A stretch of DNA of 52,040 nt from the NCBI GenBank assembly GCA_964368305.1, contig CAYJAB010000008.1:1-52040 (forward strand), given 5' to 3'. This DNA is from CAYJAB01 sp964368305. GTDB lineage: Bacteria; Bacillota_I; Bacilli_A; Erysipelotrichales; Erysipelotrichaceae. Made by a program: the position numbers and the translations under genes. Under the pieces are notes generated by a model. It saw only the letters and a program-made list of their open reading frames with translations. It made no database searches and was not told where the DNA came from. Below are positions 24,496 to 33,130 of the stretch, piece after piece (within the stretch, counting starts at the first letter, position 1; every line of letters begins with the position of its first letter).

Positions 24496-26515
24496 ATTAG
24501 ATAACTATACTTTACTTATGACTAAAGAAGATTGTATTCCTGTATCGATTGAATTAGATACAGTTGTCGCAATACAATCCATTTGTAAACCAACGACAAA
24601 AAATGGAACGACTTTACTAAATCGTCGTATCACAAAAATTATACCAACTTTTATAGACTCTATCGATTTAAATGAAGATTCTGTTTTAGTTGTTGGTACA
24701 TTCAACGATAAAGAAAATTCAAATTTTACACTTGAGTTTAAGTCCAATGATTCAAAAGTAGACTTCACATTTAAAAACGAAAAGTACGATGAAATACGCT
24801 GGACTATCAATAGTAACCCTTTGAGTGCTGTTTATGGATTTGGAGAGCAATTTACACATCTTAACTTTCAAAAACAACGCTTTACACTTTGTGTGAGTGA
24901 ACAAGGAATTGGACGTGGTCAACAACCTATTTCATCTCTTGTGAATTTAGTCAGCCCTCACTCTAGTGGAAATGCATTTACTACATATGCACCGATGCCT
25001 TTATTTATGACATCTGATCTTTTTGCGCTTGTTTATGATCAAAACACAATCTATCATTTTGATATTGGATTAAGTCACTCTAAACAAATCCAAGCACAAA
25101 TTCATGGTGCATATTTTTCTGGAACTATTTTTATAGAAAAAACACCACTTGAATTAATAGAGAAAATGACAGAAAAAACAGGAAGATTAAAGCCATTACC
25201 TGACTTTGCCTATGATACAGTGCTTGGATTAAGAGGTGGAAAAGAGGCTGTTTCAAAAATACTAAATGAAGCACTTTCTTACAATACACCTGTGAAAGCT
25301 TTATGGATAGAAGATTGGCAAGGAAAGCGTGGTAAAAACGGAGGTCCTCCTCTTTGGTGGAAATGGTTTGCGGATGAAACACTTTACCCTGATTTTAAAA
25401 ACTGGTCAATTGAACTTAAAGAAAAAGGAATTGCACTTTTGGGTTATGCGAATCCTTTCTTATCATTAGATGAAACAAATCCTTTATATATACATGCAAA
25501 AGAGCATAACTATCTTGTAAAGGGAAAAAATAATAAAGATTTAGTACAGGCATTTTGGACAAGCCCAAAATACACGTATGTACAAGTCGATTTGACAAAT
25601 CCAAGTGCTTATCTTTGGCTAAAAAATACGATGATTGAAGGGATGATTCAAAACGGATTGTCTGGATGGATGGCGGATTATGGGGAATATTTACCACTTG
25701 ATTGTAAAGTACATGAACCAAACACAATAAAAGCGCATTGTGAACTTCCACTTCTTTGGGCGAAGCTTAATCATGAGATTGTTGAAGAAACAAAAAACCG
25801 TACAGAATTATTAATATTCCATCGCTCAGCCGCAATGGGAAGCAATCATTTTGCTACAAGCTATTGGGCAGGTGATCAAAACCCTACACTTGACGCAAAT
25901 GACGGTCTTGCTTCTGCAATTTGTGGATTAATCAGTTCTGGATTATCTGGAATGAGTATCAACCATACTGATATTGGTGGATTCACAACCATTATGACTC
26001 CAATCTATAAAATGGTAAGAAAAAAAGAAGTTATGTTTAGATGGCTTGAAGTCGCTGCATTTACACCAATTTTTAGAACACACGATGGTAATTTTTCTAA
26101 TCCATTAAACTATCAGTTTTATTATGATACTGAAGGATATGAGTTCTTTTCCTATATGGCCAACATTCATTCAAATTTAAAATGGTATATTCTCCTTTTA
26201 CAGCAAGATGCTGTAAACTTAGGTATTCCAATGATTCGTTCACTTTGGCTTCATTATCCTGATGATTTAAATTGTAGAGACATTAAAACACAATATTTAT
26301 TTGGAAAAGATATTTTAGTATCTGCCGTACTTAAAGAAAATTGTTCTTCTCATACAATATACGTTCCAGATGGAGAGTGGATCGATGTGAATCATACGCT
26401 CTACCAAGGTGGACAAATACATACTATTCATTGTCCTTTAAAATCTCTTCCAATTCTAATCTCAAACACAAGCGAATATAAAACACGATTACTTGAAAGT
26501 CTTCAAGTAAAATAG
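24482..26515 (+). CDS. Glycoside hydrolase family 31, YihQ-like alpha-glycosidase
   Basis: 677 aa, no signal peptide, so cytoplasmic. Its core resembles E. coli YihQ: GWMADYGEYLP with nucleophile D399, and WAGDQN with acid/base D465. However, the YihQ sulfonate contacts R301 and Y508 appear to be P289 (in GGPPLWW) and F501 (in DIGGFTT), while W304 is kept as W292. It is therefore likely an alpha-glucosidase or a related exo-glycosidase rather than a sulfoquinovosidase; the true substrate is unknown. It is translationally coupled to the GPH symporter. Confidence 0.88.
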   Translation: MIQFKLDNYTLLMTKEDCIPVSIELDTVVAIQSICKPTTKNGTTLLNRRITKIIPTFIDSIDLNEDSVLVVGTFNDKENSNFTLEFKSNDSKVDFTFKNEKYDEIRWTINSNPLSAVYGFGEQFTHLNFQKQRFTLCVSEQGIGRGQQPISSLVNLVSPHSSGNAFTTYAPMPLFMTSDLFALVYDQNTIYHFDIGLSHSKQIQAQIHGAYFSGTIFIEKTPLELIEKMTEKTGRLKPLPDFAYDTVLGLRGGKEAVSKILNEALSYNTPVKALWIEDWQGKRGKNGGPPLWWKWFADETLYPDFKNWSIELKEKGIALLGYANPFLSLDETNPLYIHAKEHNYLVKGKNNKDLVQAFWTSPKYTYVQVDLTNPSAYLWLKNTMIEGMIQNGLSGWMADYGEYLPLDCKVHEPNTIKAHCELPLLWAKLNHEIVEETKNRTELLIFHRSAAMGSNHFATSYWAGDQNPTLDANDGLASAICGLISSGLSGMSINHTDIGGFTTIMTPIYKMVRKKEVMFRWLEVAAFTPIFRTHDGNFSNPLNYQFYYDTEGYEFFSYMANIHSNLKWYILLLQQDAVNLGIPMIRSLWLHYPDDLNCRDIKTQYLFGKDILVSAVLKENCSSHTIYVPDGEWIDVNHTLYQGGQIHTIHCPLKSLPILISNTSEYKTRLLESLQVK

Positions 26516-26523
26516 GAGAACAT

Positions 26524-26853
26524 ATGCCACATATAAAAATTACAGGACTTGAAAGTCCAACAATCAAACAACTCTCAAAAGAGACAAGTACATCTTTATC
26601 TGTTTCTTTTCAGTGTCCTGTTGATTGGATTGTATTTTCAAACAATAATACAACGCTATATTGCAATGCAGAAGAAGTGACAAATATGGTTTATGTTTAT
26701 ATAGAATGGTTTGATCGTGGTCAATCGATACAAGATGAAGTAGCAAAGATTTTGACAAGTTCTATATTAGTGCATAACCCTAATCTATCAATCGATATTA
26801 TTTTTATTAAGCTTGAAAAATCTTCTTACTATGAAAATGGAGTGCACTACTAA
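26524..26853 (+). CDS. DUF1904 family protein
   Basis: 109 aa. The start MPHIKITGLESPTIKQLSKE matches DUF1904, small cytoplasmic proteins with a tautomerase-like fold (here also with an N-terminal proline after Met). The function is unknown. AGGAG precedes the start, 8 bases after the GH31 stop, so it belongs to that operon. Confidence 0.75.
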   Translation: MPHIKITGLESPTIKQLSKETSTSLSVSFQCPVDWIVFSNNNTTLYCNAEEVTNMVYVYIEWFDRGQSIQDEVAKILTSSILVHNPNLSIDIIFIKLEKSSYYENGVHY

Positions 26854-26893
26854 ACAATAAAAACAATCCATACTATTTAATAAAATTAAGACT

Positions 26894-26930
26894 AAAAAAG
26901 GCATGATTTCTTAAAAATCATACCTTTTTT
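26894..26930. terminator. Bidirectional terminator between convergent operons
   Basis: AAAAAAGG.ATGATTT pairs with AAATCAT.CCTTTTTT, with T runs in both directions. It serves the plus-strand GH31 operon and the minus-strand osmoprotectant transporter. Confidence 0.9.
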
Positions 26931-26933
26931 ATT

Positions 26934-28517
26934 TTACTTTAATACGCCTATTTCTTCTAAGAAATAAGTTGCTGTTTCTTCATACGTCCATTGATGTTCT
27001 ACAACTAATCCATTTAACTCTAACATCATTTCATTATCAAGAAGTGGTGCAATGCTATTTAGCGCATCCACTGCATCTGGAAATGCTGTATACATTCTTT
27101 CAGTTGCGACTGGCATAATATGATAAGGTGCAAAGAAATTCATATCATCTTCTAACAATACAAGTTCATATTTCTTTACAAGTGTATCCGTTGTGAACGC
27201 AGCAATAATATCGACTTCATCGTTGTCAATCGCTGTGTACATTAAAGTACCTGAGAAAGATAATCGATCTTCAAATTCAATTCCATACATTTTTTCAAGT
27301 CCAAAGATTCCATCTTCACGCGCTTGAAAATCAGGAGACCCTCCAACTTTAAATTCACCACTTAATCCTTGTAAATCAGAGATTTTCTCTAGATTATATT
27401 TTTCTGCTACCTCAGGTTTGACCGCCATTGCATACATATTATTCGCATTATATCGATCTAATCCATATAAATTATCTTCACTTAACAATAATTGTTTTGA
27501 AGTTTCATATACCTCTTCACTTGGAGTTCCTGGTATAAACTCTTGATCATAAATAAGTGTATATAATGTTCCTGTATATTCAGGATAAATATCAATCTCA
27601 CCTGATTTAATCGCACCACGCACAATATTTGTTGGCCCAAGTCCCATTTTTTCTTCTACTGTATAATCTGTCATCGCTTCGATTGTTTGTGCAATAATAT
27701 GCCCCACAATACGCCCTTCAACAGATTCTTTAGAACTTACAACAATATCTGCTTCTTTATAAAATGAAGTTGAAACAAATAAAGCTAAAATAACTGCGAT
27801 GGATGTCATAAACATCGCTAATGTAAATCGACGTGACTTTTTCATCTCTGCGATTTTTTCTACTGTTAAATTATTTGCTTTTACTTGAAGACTAACCGGT
27901 GTTACGGCTTTCTCCACTTTTCCCATAATAAAATCCATAAAAAGTGCTAAAATACACGCTGGAATTGCTCCTGATAAAATCATATACGGATTATCAATAT
28001 TTATTCCTGAGAAAACAAGACTTCCAAGTACATCGGCCCCAATATAAGCAGCGATCGTCATAAGTCCAACTGCAGATACCGCTGAAATTCGAATACCCGC
28101 CATAATAACAGGTAGTGCTAGTGGGATTTGAACTCTTGCTAAAACTTGTATGTTTGTCATACCAATCCCACGTGCTGCTTGAATTGTCTCTTTATTTATA
28201 TTTTTAAGACCTGCATATGTATTTTTTAAAATAGGTAATAATGAATAAATCACAACCATAAAGATTGCGGTAGAAGATCCAATCCCAAAATATGGAACAA
28301 TAAACCCCAACACCGCAAGACTTGGAATTGCTTGAATTAAATTCGCAAGACTTAATACAGGTTTATTTAAAGCTTTCGTATTATATATAATTATTCCAAG
28401 TGGAACTCCAATGACAATTGCGATAAAAGTTGCGACAAGTGAATATTGGATGTGATTCATAAATAATGTAAAAATATAATCAATATTTTCAGTAAAATAC
28501 GCGATAAACTCACTCAT
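26934..28517 (-). CDS. Osmoprotectant ABC transporter, fused permease and substrate-binding protein (OpuC/ProWX type)
   Basis: 527 aa. Residues 1-210 are the permease, with the coupling motif AARGIGMTNIQVLARVQIP. A membrane segment near 235-255 leads to the extracellular binding domain (about 260-527), with GPTNIVRGAIKSGEIDIYPEYTG split over residues 295-320, typical of choline/betaine/carnitine binders. The ATG at 28517 overlaps the stop of the ATPase gene and has GAGGAGG; the open ATG at 28541 lacks support. The exact ligand is not readable. Confidence 0.9.
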   Translation of the reverse strand: MSEFIAYFTENIDYIFTLFMNHIQYSLVATFIAIVIGVPLGIIIYNTKALNKPVLSLANLIQAIPSLAVLGFIVPYFGIGSSTAIFMVVIYSLLPILKNTYAGLKNINKETIQAARGIGMTNIQVLARVQIPLALPVIMAGIRISAVSAVGLMTIAAYIGADVLGSLVFSGINIDNPYMILSGAIPACILALFMDFIMGKVEKAVTPVSLQVKANNLTVEKIAEMKKSRRFTLAMFMTSIAVILALFVSTSFYKEADIVVSSKESVEGRIVGHIIAQTIEAMTDYTVEEKMGLGPTNIVRGAIKSGEIDIYPEYTGTLYTLIYDQEFIPGTPSEEVYETSKQLLLSEDNLYGLDRYNANNMYAMAVKPEVAEKYNLEKISDLQGLSGEFKVGGSPDFQAREDGIFGLEKMYGIEFEDRLSFSGTLMYTAIDNDEVDIIAAFTTDTLVKKYELVLLEDDMNFFAPYHIMPVATERMYTAFPDAVDALNSIAPLLDNEMMLELNGLVVEHQWTYEETATYFLEEIGVLK

Positions 28518-29646
28518 CCGCTTCAACCTCCTCAAAATCAATAAACTGCTCGCTTAGTGTTGTAACTAAGTTACTTGTTGTAATTAAACCTTGTAAAAAG
28601 CCATGTTCATCCACTACAGGAATACTTGAAACTTTTTTAAGTTTAGTTTGTTTTAATAATTCAATAATAGAATCATATGGATGGGCGATTGCTTTTGCAG
28701 TTCTCATTGCCAATTCCACAGATGCAGATTTATCTGCATATTGATTTAATATATGCGCTCTTACTGTTCCTAAATATTTATTATCGTCTCCAATAACTAA
28801 AATAGTATCCACTTTTCGAATACGCATGTTTTCCAACGCTTTTAATACAGAAACCTTTGGTCCTGTCGTAATTGGCGTTGTGCTCATAATATCTTTTGCT
28901 CTAATAAACTCAGGATTATTCCAAATACGATTTTTTCCTACAAACTGAGATACAAATTCATTAATCGGATTTTTCAAAATATTTTCAGGTGTATCATATT
29001 GTACAACTTCCCCTTCATTTAAAATGCAAATTTTATCTGCAATTTTCAACGCTTCATCCATATCGTGTGTTACAAACACAATCGTCTTTTTAAGTTTTGA
29101 TTGTAAATTTACAAGTTCATCTTGAAGTTGCTGACGTGTAATTGGATCTACTGCAGAAAAAGGTTCATCCATTAAAATAATTTCAGGATCTGTCGCAAAT
29201 GCACGTGCAACGCCTACACGTTGATTTTGCCCACCAGAAAGCTGTACTGGATATCTGTCCATATATATATTTGGATCTAATCCTACCATTTTCAACAATG
29301 CTCTTGTATTCTTATCAATTTCTGTTTGCGGACGTTTTTGCAGCTTAGGAATAATTTCAATGTTCTCCTTTACTGTAAAATGCGGAAACAATCCTGTTTG
29401 TTGGATAACATATCCAATATTTCTTCTAAGTTCAATCGTATCTTGCTTTGCGATATCTTCTCCATTAATTGTAATCGTACCACTATTTTGTGTAATCAAT
29501 TTATTGATCATTTTCAGTGTGGTTGTTTTACCACATCCTGAAGGACCTATTAAAACTACAAGTTCTCCTTGTTTCACTTCAAAACTAATGCCATTGATAA
29601 CATTTGCTGACTTATAATTTTTCACAACATTTTCAAATTTTATCAT
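28510..29646 (-). CDS. Osmoprotectant ABC transporter ATP-binding protein with CBS domains
   Basis: 378 aa. Walker A GPSGCGKTT (33-41), signature LSGGQNQRV, Walker B IILMDEPFSAVD and the H-loop FVTHDMDEA are intact. The last 120 residues contain two CBS repeats (AKDIMSTTPIT and AHPYDSIIELLKQ regions), as in OpuA/OpuC ATPases, where they sense ionic strength. GGGGGAAAG precedes the ATG. Confidence 0.93.
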   Translation of the reverse strand: MIKFENVVKNYKSANVINGISFEVKQGELVVLIGPSGCGKTTTLKMINKLITQNSGTITINGEDIAKQDTIELRRNIGYVIQQTGLFPHFTVKENIEIIPKLQKRPQTEIDKNTRALLKMVGLDPNIYMDRYPVQLSGGQNQRVGVARAFATDPEIILMDEPFSAVDPITRQQLQDELVNLQSKLKKTIVFVTHDMDEALKIADKICILNEGEVVQYDTPENILKNPINEFVSQFVGKNRIWNNPEFIRAKDIMSTTPITTGPKVSVLKALENMRIRKVDTILVIGDDNKYLGTVRAHILNQYADKSASVELAMRTAKAIAHPYDSIIELLKQTKLKKVSSIPVVDEHGFLQGLITTSNLVTTLSEQFIDFEEVEADE

Positions 29647-29737
29647 CTTTCCCCCTCATTTCTACTCTATCAAAAAAGCTTGTCGTTATGATAAGCCTTT
29701 TATAAAATCTCTTTTATTCATATTACTTGCTTGATTT

Positions 29738-29746
29738 ATTATATCA
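29738..29746 (-). promoter_or_regulatory. Extended -10 promoter of the osmoprotectant transporter
   Basis: Minus-strand TGATATAAT forms an extended -10; the -35 region is weak. The leader to the ATG at 29646 is about 85 bases and holds a modest hairpin (about 29673-29700) with GCTT/AAGC arms and six T after it, which could act as an attenuator. The rest of 29647-29849 shows nothing else I can support. Confidence 0.45.
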
Positions 29747-29816
29747 CATTTTAAATATTTTTAATATGACTATTTATTTGCTAGAATATCATCTTCTTTA
29801 TCAATCAAAATAAAAA

Positions 29817-29838
29817 AATAATCTAGTAACAGATTATT
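29817..29838 (-). terminator. Terminator of the TM2 gene
   Basis: AATAATCT/AGATTATT around a 6-base loop followed by TTTTTTT on the minus strand, just past the stop at 29850. Confidence 0.75.
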
Positions 29839-29849
29839 TTATTTATATA

Positions 29850-30035
29850 TTATGGATAATAAGGATTTGGTTTAAAAAATAATACAATTAAATCAAATGC
29901 AATCCCTACTCCACATAATCCTAATGTAAGGACATAGACAATACCAAGAAGTACTTTCCCTTCATAAAACTTATGTGCACCAAGCAGACCGAAAAACAAA
30001 CAAAGAAAAAACGCTGTCCATTTATTTTTTTTCAA
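29850..30035 (-). CDS. TM2 domain protein (TTG start preferred)
   Basis: 61 aa. The TM2 pattern is clear: KWTAFFLCLFFGLLGAHKFY, a short loop, then a second helix and LCGVGIAFDLIVLFF. An AAAGGAGGTGAATAG stretch places the ribosome binding site directly before a TTG at 30035. The upstream ATGs (to 30071) lie before or within that site, so the TTG start gives the better fit. Function unknown; TM2 proteins are small two-helix membrane proteins. Confidence 0.78.
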   Translation of the reverse strand: MKKNKWTAFFLCLFFGLLGAHKFYEGKVLLGIVYVLTLGLCGVGIAFDLIVLFFKPNPYYP

Positions 30036-30080
30036 TCTATTCACCTCCTTTATACGATACATTTTACTCACTATTCTATG

Positions 30081-30377
30081 CTATTTATAGGCATATTTTT
30101 TCATATCCACATTTCCGTTATTTAAAAACTCAATTCCCTCTTCAATTAGAAGTTCTCTTTGTTGATCCCATCCTTTTACAAGACCTCCTTGTGCATTCAC
30201 AATACGATGACACGGATACTCTCCATAGTATTTACTTTGACTACACGCTTTACCTACATGCCTTGCATGCTTTGGATATCCCATCATCTGTGCAATCATC
30301 TTATAGCTTGCTACTTTTCCTTTTGGGATTTCTGAAACAATTGCCAACGCTAAATCATTAAACTCATCTTTGTTCAT
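30081..30377 (-). CDS. Small MGMT-family protein (DNA-binding domain only)
   Basis: 98 aa, comprising only the DNA-binding domain of O6-alkylguanine-DNA alkyltransferases: IPKGKVASYKMIAQ, ARHVGKA and PCHR with C56. Alkyltransferase-like proteins of this length usually have Trp in place of that Cys, whereas this one keeps Cys, so it could still accept alkyl groups or act as a lesion sensor. The window also has a full-length Ogt at 39429-39893. Confidence 0.82.
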   Translation of the reverse strand: MNKDEFNDLALAIVSEIPKGKVASYKMIAQMMGYPKHARHVGKACSQSKYYGEYPCHRIVNAQGGLVKGWDQQRELLIEEGIEFLNNGNVDMKKYAYK

Positions 30378-30430
30378 ACTTTCCCTCCCATCTTACTCTT
30401 TAATTATAGTGCATAATTTTTTTAAACAAC

Positions 30431-30464
30431 ATACCTTGACAGGCGAGGTATATTGTTATACGAT
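30431..30464 (+). promoter_or_regulatory. PadR promoter with inverted-repeat operator
   Basis: -35 TTGACA (30436-30441), a 17-base spacer, and -10 TACGAT (30459-30464). A perfect inverted repeat ATACCT-N9-AGGTAT (30431-30451) covers the -35, a position suited to autorepression by the adjacent PadR protein. Confidence 0.7.
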
Positions 30465-30485
30465 ATATATACAAAGGAGGCAACT

Positions 30486-30827
30486 ATGTTAAATAAAACA
30501 GATATTGTAAGAGGATATATTGATTCGATTATCTTATCACGTCTTGAATTTAAAGATGTATATGGATATGAAATTATTAAAGAAGTCCTGGCTCTTTCTA
30601 ACAATCAATTTGAAATTAAAGAAGCAACTCTATATTCTGCATTTAGAAGGTTAGAGGCAGATCAGTTAATTGTTGCTTATTGGGGAGATGAAAATATTGG
30701 AGCACGTAGGAAATACTACTCTCTTTTAGATAAAGGTAAGACTGTCTTACAAGAGAACAAAAAAGATTGGGTTCAAATCAGGCAAATATTAGATACATTA
30801 ATTATCGGAGGAAATACACATGAATAA
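30486..30827 (+). CDS. PadR family transcriptional regulator
   Basis: 113 aa from the ATG at 30486, preceded by AAAGGAGG; the frame opens 33 bases earlier but without a site. The winged-helix PadR pattern is present: DSIILSRLEFKDVYGYEIIK, EATLYSAFRRLEADQLI, GARRKYYSLLDKGK. It is encoded with a HAAS-domain membrane protein (8-base overlap) and a DUF4097 protein, a common cell-envelope-linked arrangement. The inverted repeat over its promoter suggests autoregulation. Confidence 0.9.
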   Translation: MLNKTDIVRGYIDSIILSRLEFKDVYGYEIIKEVLALSNNQFEIKEATLYSAFRRLEADQLIVAYWGDENIGARRKYYSLLDKGKTVLQENKKDWVQIRQILDTLIIGGNTHE

Positions 30828-31440
30828 AAAAATTAAAAACTATATTGATGTCCTATTTAGTGACATCCCAAAAACTGTTCAATCTATTGAATTAAAAGAA
30901 GAACTTCTTTCTAATATGGACGCTTCAATGTCAGATTTTATGGCACAAGGATTAAGTGAGAATCAAGCATATTCTAAAGTGATTTCAAACCTTGGTGATA
31001 TTGATGATTTATTAAATCAACTTCCAAAACCTGATCAAAAGGAAATCTTTGTGAATACACTTGAGGACAAAAAGAAGTCTTCACTTTACGTTGCTTTAGG
31101 TATTTTCTTTATCTTTTTAGCAGTAGGTGCTTTTCCTTTAATGGATTCTATTATGGGAGGAGAACTTTCAATTCTTGCATTCTTTATCTTAATAGCTGCA
31201 GGGGTTTCGTTATTTATTTATAGCGCTCATTTTTCAGATAAAGTAGAAACCTTTACTGAAGCAGATAAAAAAGAAAAAGATAAAGATAAAACAATCTCAA
31301 GTTTAATATGGAGTATTGCAACGTTAATCTTCTTTGTTTGTGGATTTGTATTTAACAATTGGAATGCCTGGGTTGTTTTTCCACTAACTTGGATTTTTAC
31401 TGAGATTATTGAAACTTTAATCAATATTTTTAAGAGGTAA
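30820..31440 (+). CDS. HAAS/DUF1700-type membrane protein
   Basis: 206 aa. The N-terminal 70 residues form the helical HAAS-like domain (YIDVLFSDIPKTVQSIELKE and GLSENQAYSKVISNLGDIDD). Four membrane helices follow in two pairs, separated by a charged segment KEKDKDKT. Such proteins are usually encoded next to PadR regulators; their biochemical role is not established. Confidence 0.8.
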   Translation: MNKKIKNYIDVLFSDIPKTVQSIELKEELLSNMDASMSDFMAQGLSENQAYSKVISNLGDIDDLLNQLPKPDQKEIFVNTLEDKKKSSLYVALGIFFIFLAVGAFPLMDSIMGGELSILAFFILIAAGVSLFIYSAHFSDKVETFTEADKKEKDKDKTISSLIWSIATLIFFVCGFVFNNWNAWVVFPLTWIFTEIIETLINIFKR

Positions 31441-31444
31441 TTCT

Positions 31445-32170
31445 ATGAAAAAAACACTATTAATTATTAAACTGTTTTTATTAGTCGCTTTATTTATATT
31501 TATACTCTACATTACTTTTTTTAATAAATTTGACTTTTCTTTTACCACAGTGACACGTGAATATGATACTTATACTAAAGTACAACAATCCGCTATCATA
31601 GATGATTCTATACAGGACATTGAAGTTTTAGCAATCTCTGCAGATATCGAAGTGGTTGAAAGCAATGATGCGCATATTACGATTTTATACGATAATTCAA
31701 ATGCTATGAATTTATATTATAAAGTCATAGAAGATCAGTTATTAATTGAAATTGAACAACATGAAACTTCATGGTTTGGATTTAATTTCTCAAACATAAA
31801 AGAAAACACAATTAAAATTTTAGTCCCTTCTTCTTTATTACCAACTCTTCAAATTAGTAATGTAAGCTCAGATATGGACATCAATATCAACACACAATCT
31901 ATTCTTGTTCAAACAGTGAGTGGTCCTTTAACAATCACGCATCAAACAGAAGAAATAGAATTTGATTCAGTTAGCGGCAACTTAAATGTGATTGCTTATG
32001 ACAATACTGAAATTGATATGAGATCTGTAAGTGGAGATATCATTTATACAGGACCTGATTATGATTTAAAACATGACACTGTCGGTGATAGAACAGATCA
32101 TACATCTATCGATGCTACTGTAGAAATCACACTCAATGGTGTAAGCAGTAATTTTGTATTAAACCCCTAA
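31445..32170 (+). CDS. DUF4097 family beta-repeat protein
   Basis: 241 aa. One N-terminal membrane helix (about 5-26), then repeating beta strands of the DUF4097 type, best seen as VQTVSGPLTI, FDSVSGNLNV and MRSVSGDIIY. It is probably anchored facing outside. Third gene of the PadR-HAAS-DUF4097 unit, with an AGAGG site 4 bases after the previous stop. Relatives are linked to envelope stress, but function is unproven. Confidence 0.82.
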   Translation: MKKTLLIIKLFLLVALFIFILYITFFNKFDFSFTTVTREYDTYTKVQQSAIIDDSIQDIEVLAISADIEVVESNDAHITILYDNSNAMNLYYKVIEDQLLIEIEQHETSWFGFNFSNIKENTIKILVPSSLLPTLQISNVSSDMDININTQSILVQTVSGPLTITHQTEEIEFDSVSGNLNVIAYDNTEIDMRSVSGDIIYTGPDYDLKHDTVGDRTDHTSIDATVEITLNGVSSNFVLNP

Positions 32171-32193
32171 TATGATACACTATATGTAACTAA

Positions 32194-32293
32194 NNNNNNN
32201 NNNNNNNNNNNNNNNNNNNNNNNNNNNNNNNNNNNNNNNNNNNNNNNNNNNNNNNNNNNNNNNNNNNNNNNNNNNNNNNNNNNNNNNNNNNNN
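32194..32293. other. Assembly gap of exactly 100 N
   Basis: One hundred N bases, the conventional placeholder for a gap of unknown length. It removes the start of the VOC-like gene that ends at 32437. Confidence 0.95.
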
Positions 32294-32437
32294 GTTGATA
32301 AGATGTATCATCATCTTAGACAATATGATGTAGAATTTACATCTAAACCAGAAAAACATAAAGTCTTTCAAGTCTATTCATTTTTTATGAAGGACCCAAA
32401 TGGATATAATGTCGAATTTCAAAAAATATTAAAATAA
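32294..32437 (+). CDS. VOC (glyoxalase-like) protein, C-terminal fragment cut by the gap
   Basis: From the first base after the gap, 47 codons are open to a TAA at 32435-32437. The end SFFMKDPNGYNVEFQKIL carries the DPxGxxxEF pattern of the last strands of glyoxalase/bleomycin-resistance (VOC) domains, including the metal-ligand glutamate position. A full VOC protein is about 125 aa, so most of the gene lies in the gap. It ends at the bidirectional terminator with pspA. Confidence 0.65.
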   Translation, partial: VDKMYHHLRQYDVEFTSKPEKHKVFQVYSFFMKDPNGYNVEFQKILK

Positions 32438-32457
32438 AAACGGGGTTACCCGTTTTT
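32436..32457. terminator. Bidirectional terminator between the VOC fragment and pspA
   Basis: Stem AAAAACGGG/CCCGTTTTT with loop GTTA, T runs both ways. Confidence 0.9.
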
Positions 32458-33130
32458 ATAGTCCCATTGATTTTTTTAAATCAGATAATTCTTTATCCAC
32501 TGATGTATTGTCTGTATCATACTTCTCTTCAAGTGTTTCAGCTTCATGTTGAAGGTCTCCTTCAAGTTGCGCTGTTGCATCCGCAACATCTAACATTTGA
32601 TTAATTTTATCTTCCATTCTCGCAAAATCATTTAATGTACTTTTCGCATCATTTGCACTTGAGGCGATGTTATTCGCTATTTCTTGTGTCTCTGCAATTT
32701 TTAGTTTCGCTTTTAGCTCATCTCTTTTGCTATGTAAGATATCAATATCTTCGATTAACTTATCATGCATTTTACGCATTTTTACAGCGTTTGATTTTGC
32801 AAGTTCATACATTTTCTTTAAAGATTCTCCATTTTGTTCAAGTTGTTGTTTTTTGTCAATAAATACTTTTGCATCTGCTTCATTTGAAGCAGCCAATGCT
32901 TTTTTAGCAAGATCTAAATATTTTTCTACTTCTGCTATATTTTCATCATATACACGTCTTGCACGACTTTCTTCAGCCATGATCCCCGCAGTTTCCTTTT
33001 TAACTTCCTCTAAATCTTCAACCGCTTGTCTTAAATACTGTTCAATCATTTTTTCTGGGTCTTCTGCTTTATCTAATAATGTTTGAATGTTTGCCTCTAA
33101 AATATTTGTGATTCTTTTTAAAATACTCAT
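32456..33130 (-). CDS. pspA: PspA/IM30 family protein
   Basis: 224 aa, nearly all coiled coil. The N-terminus SILKRITNILEANIQTLLDK, then EDPEKMIEQYLRQ, is the PspA amphipathic and first-helix signature. PspA/IM30 proteins polymerise on damaged membranes (ESCRT-III-like). The ATG overlaps the stop of the upstream small membrane protein (ATGA), which probably recruits or regulates it. It lies in a region rich in envelope-stress-type genes. Confidence 0.93.
   Translation of the reverse strand: MSILKRITNILEANIQTLLDKAEDPEKMIEQYLRQAVEDLEEVKKETAGIMAEESRARRVYDENIAEVEKYLDLAKKALAASNEADAKVFIDKKQQLEQNGESLKKMYELAKSNAVKMRKMHDKLIEDIDILHSKRDELKAKLKIAETQEIANNIASSANDAKSTLNDFARMEDKINQMLDVADATAQLEGDLQHEAETLEEKYDTDNTSVDKELSDLKKSMGL

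Noticed and set aside
25416..25751. 111-codon minus-strand ORF within the GH31 gene
   Set aside because: Antisense to the catalytic region of a clear glycosidase.
24482..26515. Sulfoquinovosidase assignment for the GH31 enzyme
   Set aside because: Overall similarity to YihQ is good, but the key sulfonate contacts are Pro and Phe, so the specific name is not supported.
29647..29849. Riboswitch upstream of the osmoprotectant transporter
   Set aside because: Only one weak hairpin is present; no conserved riboswitch core was recognised.
32667..33086. 139-codon plus-strand ORF opposite pspA
   Set aside because: Antisense to a strong PspA coding region; low-complexity translation and no start signal.
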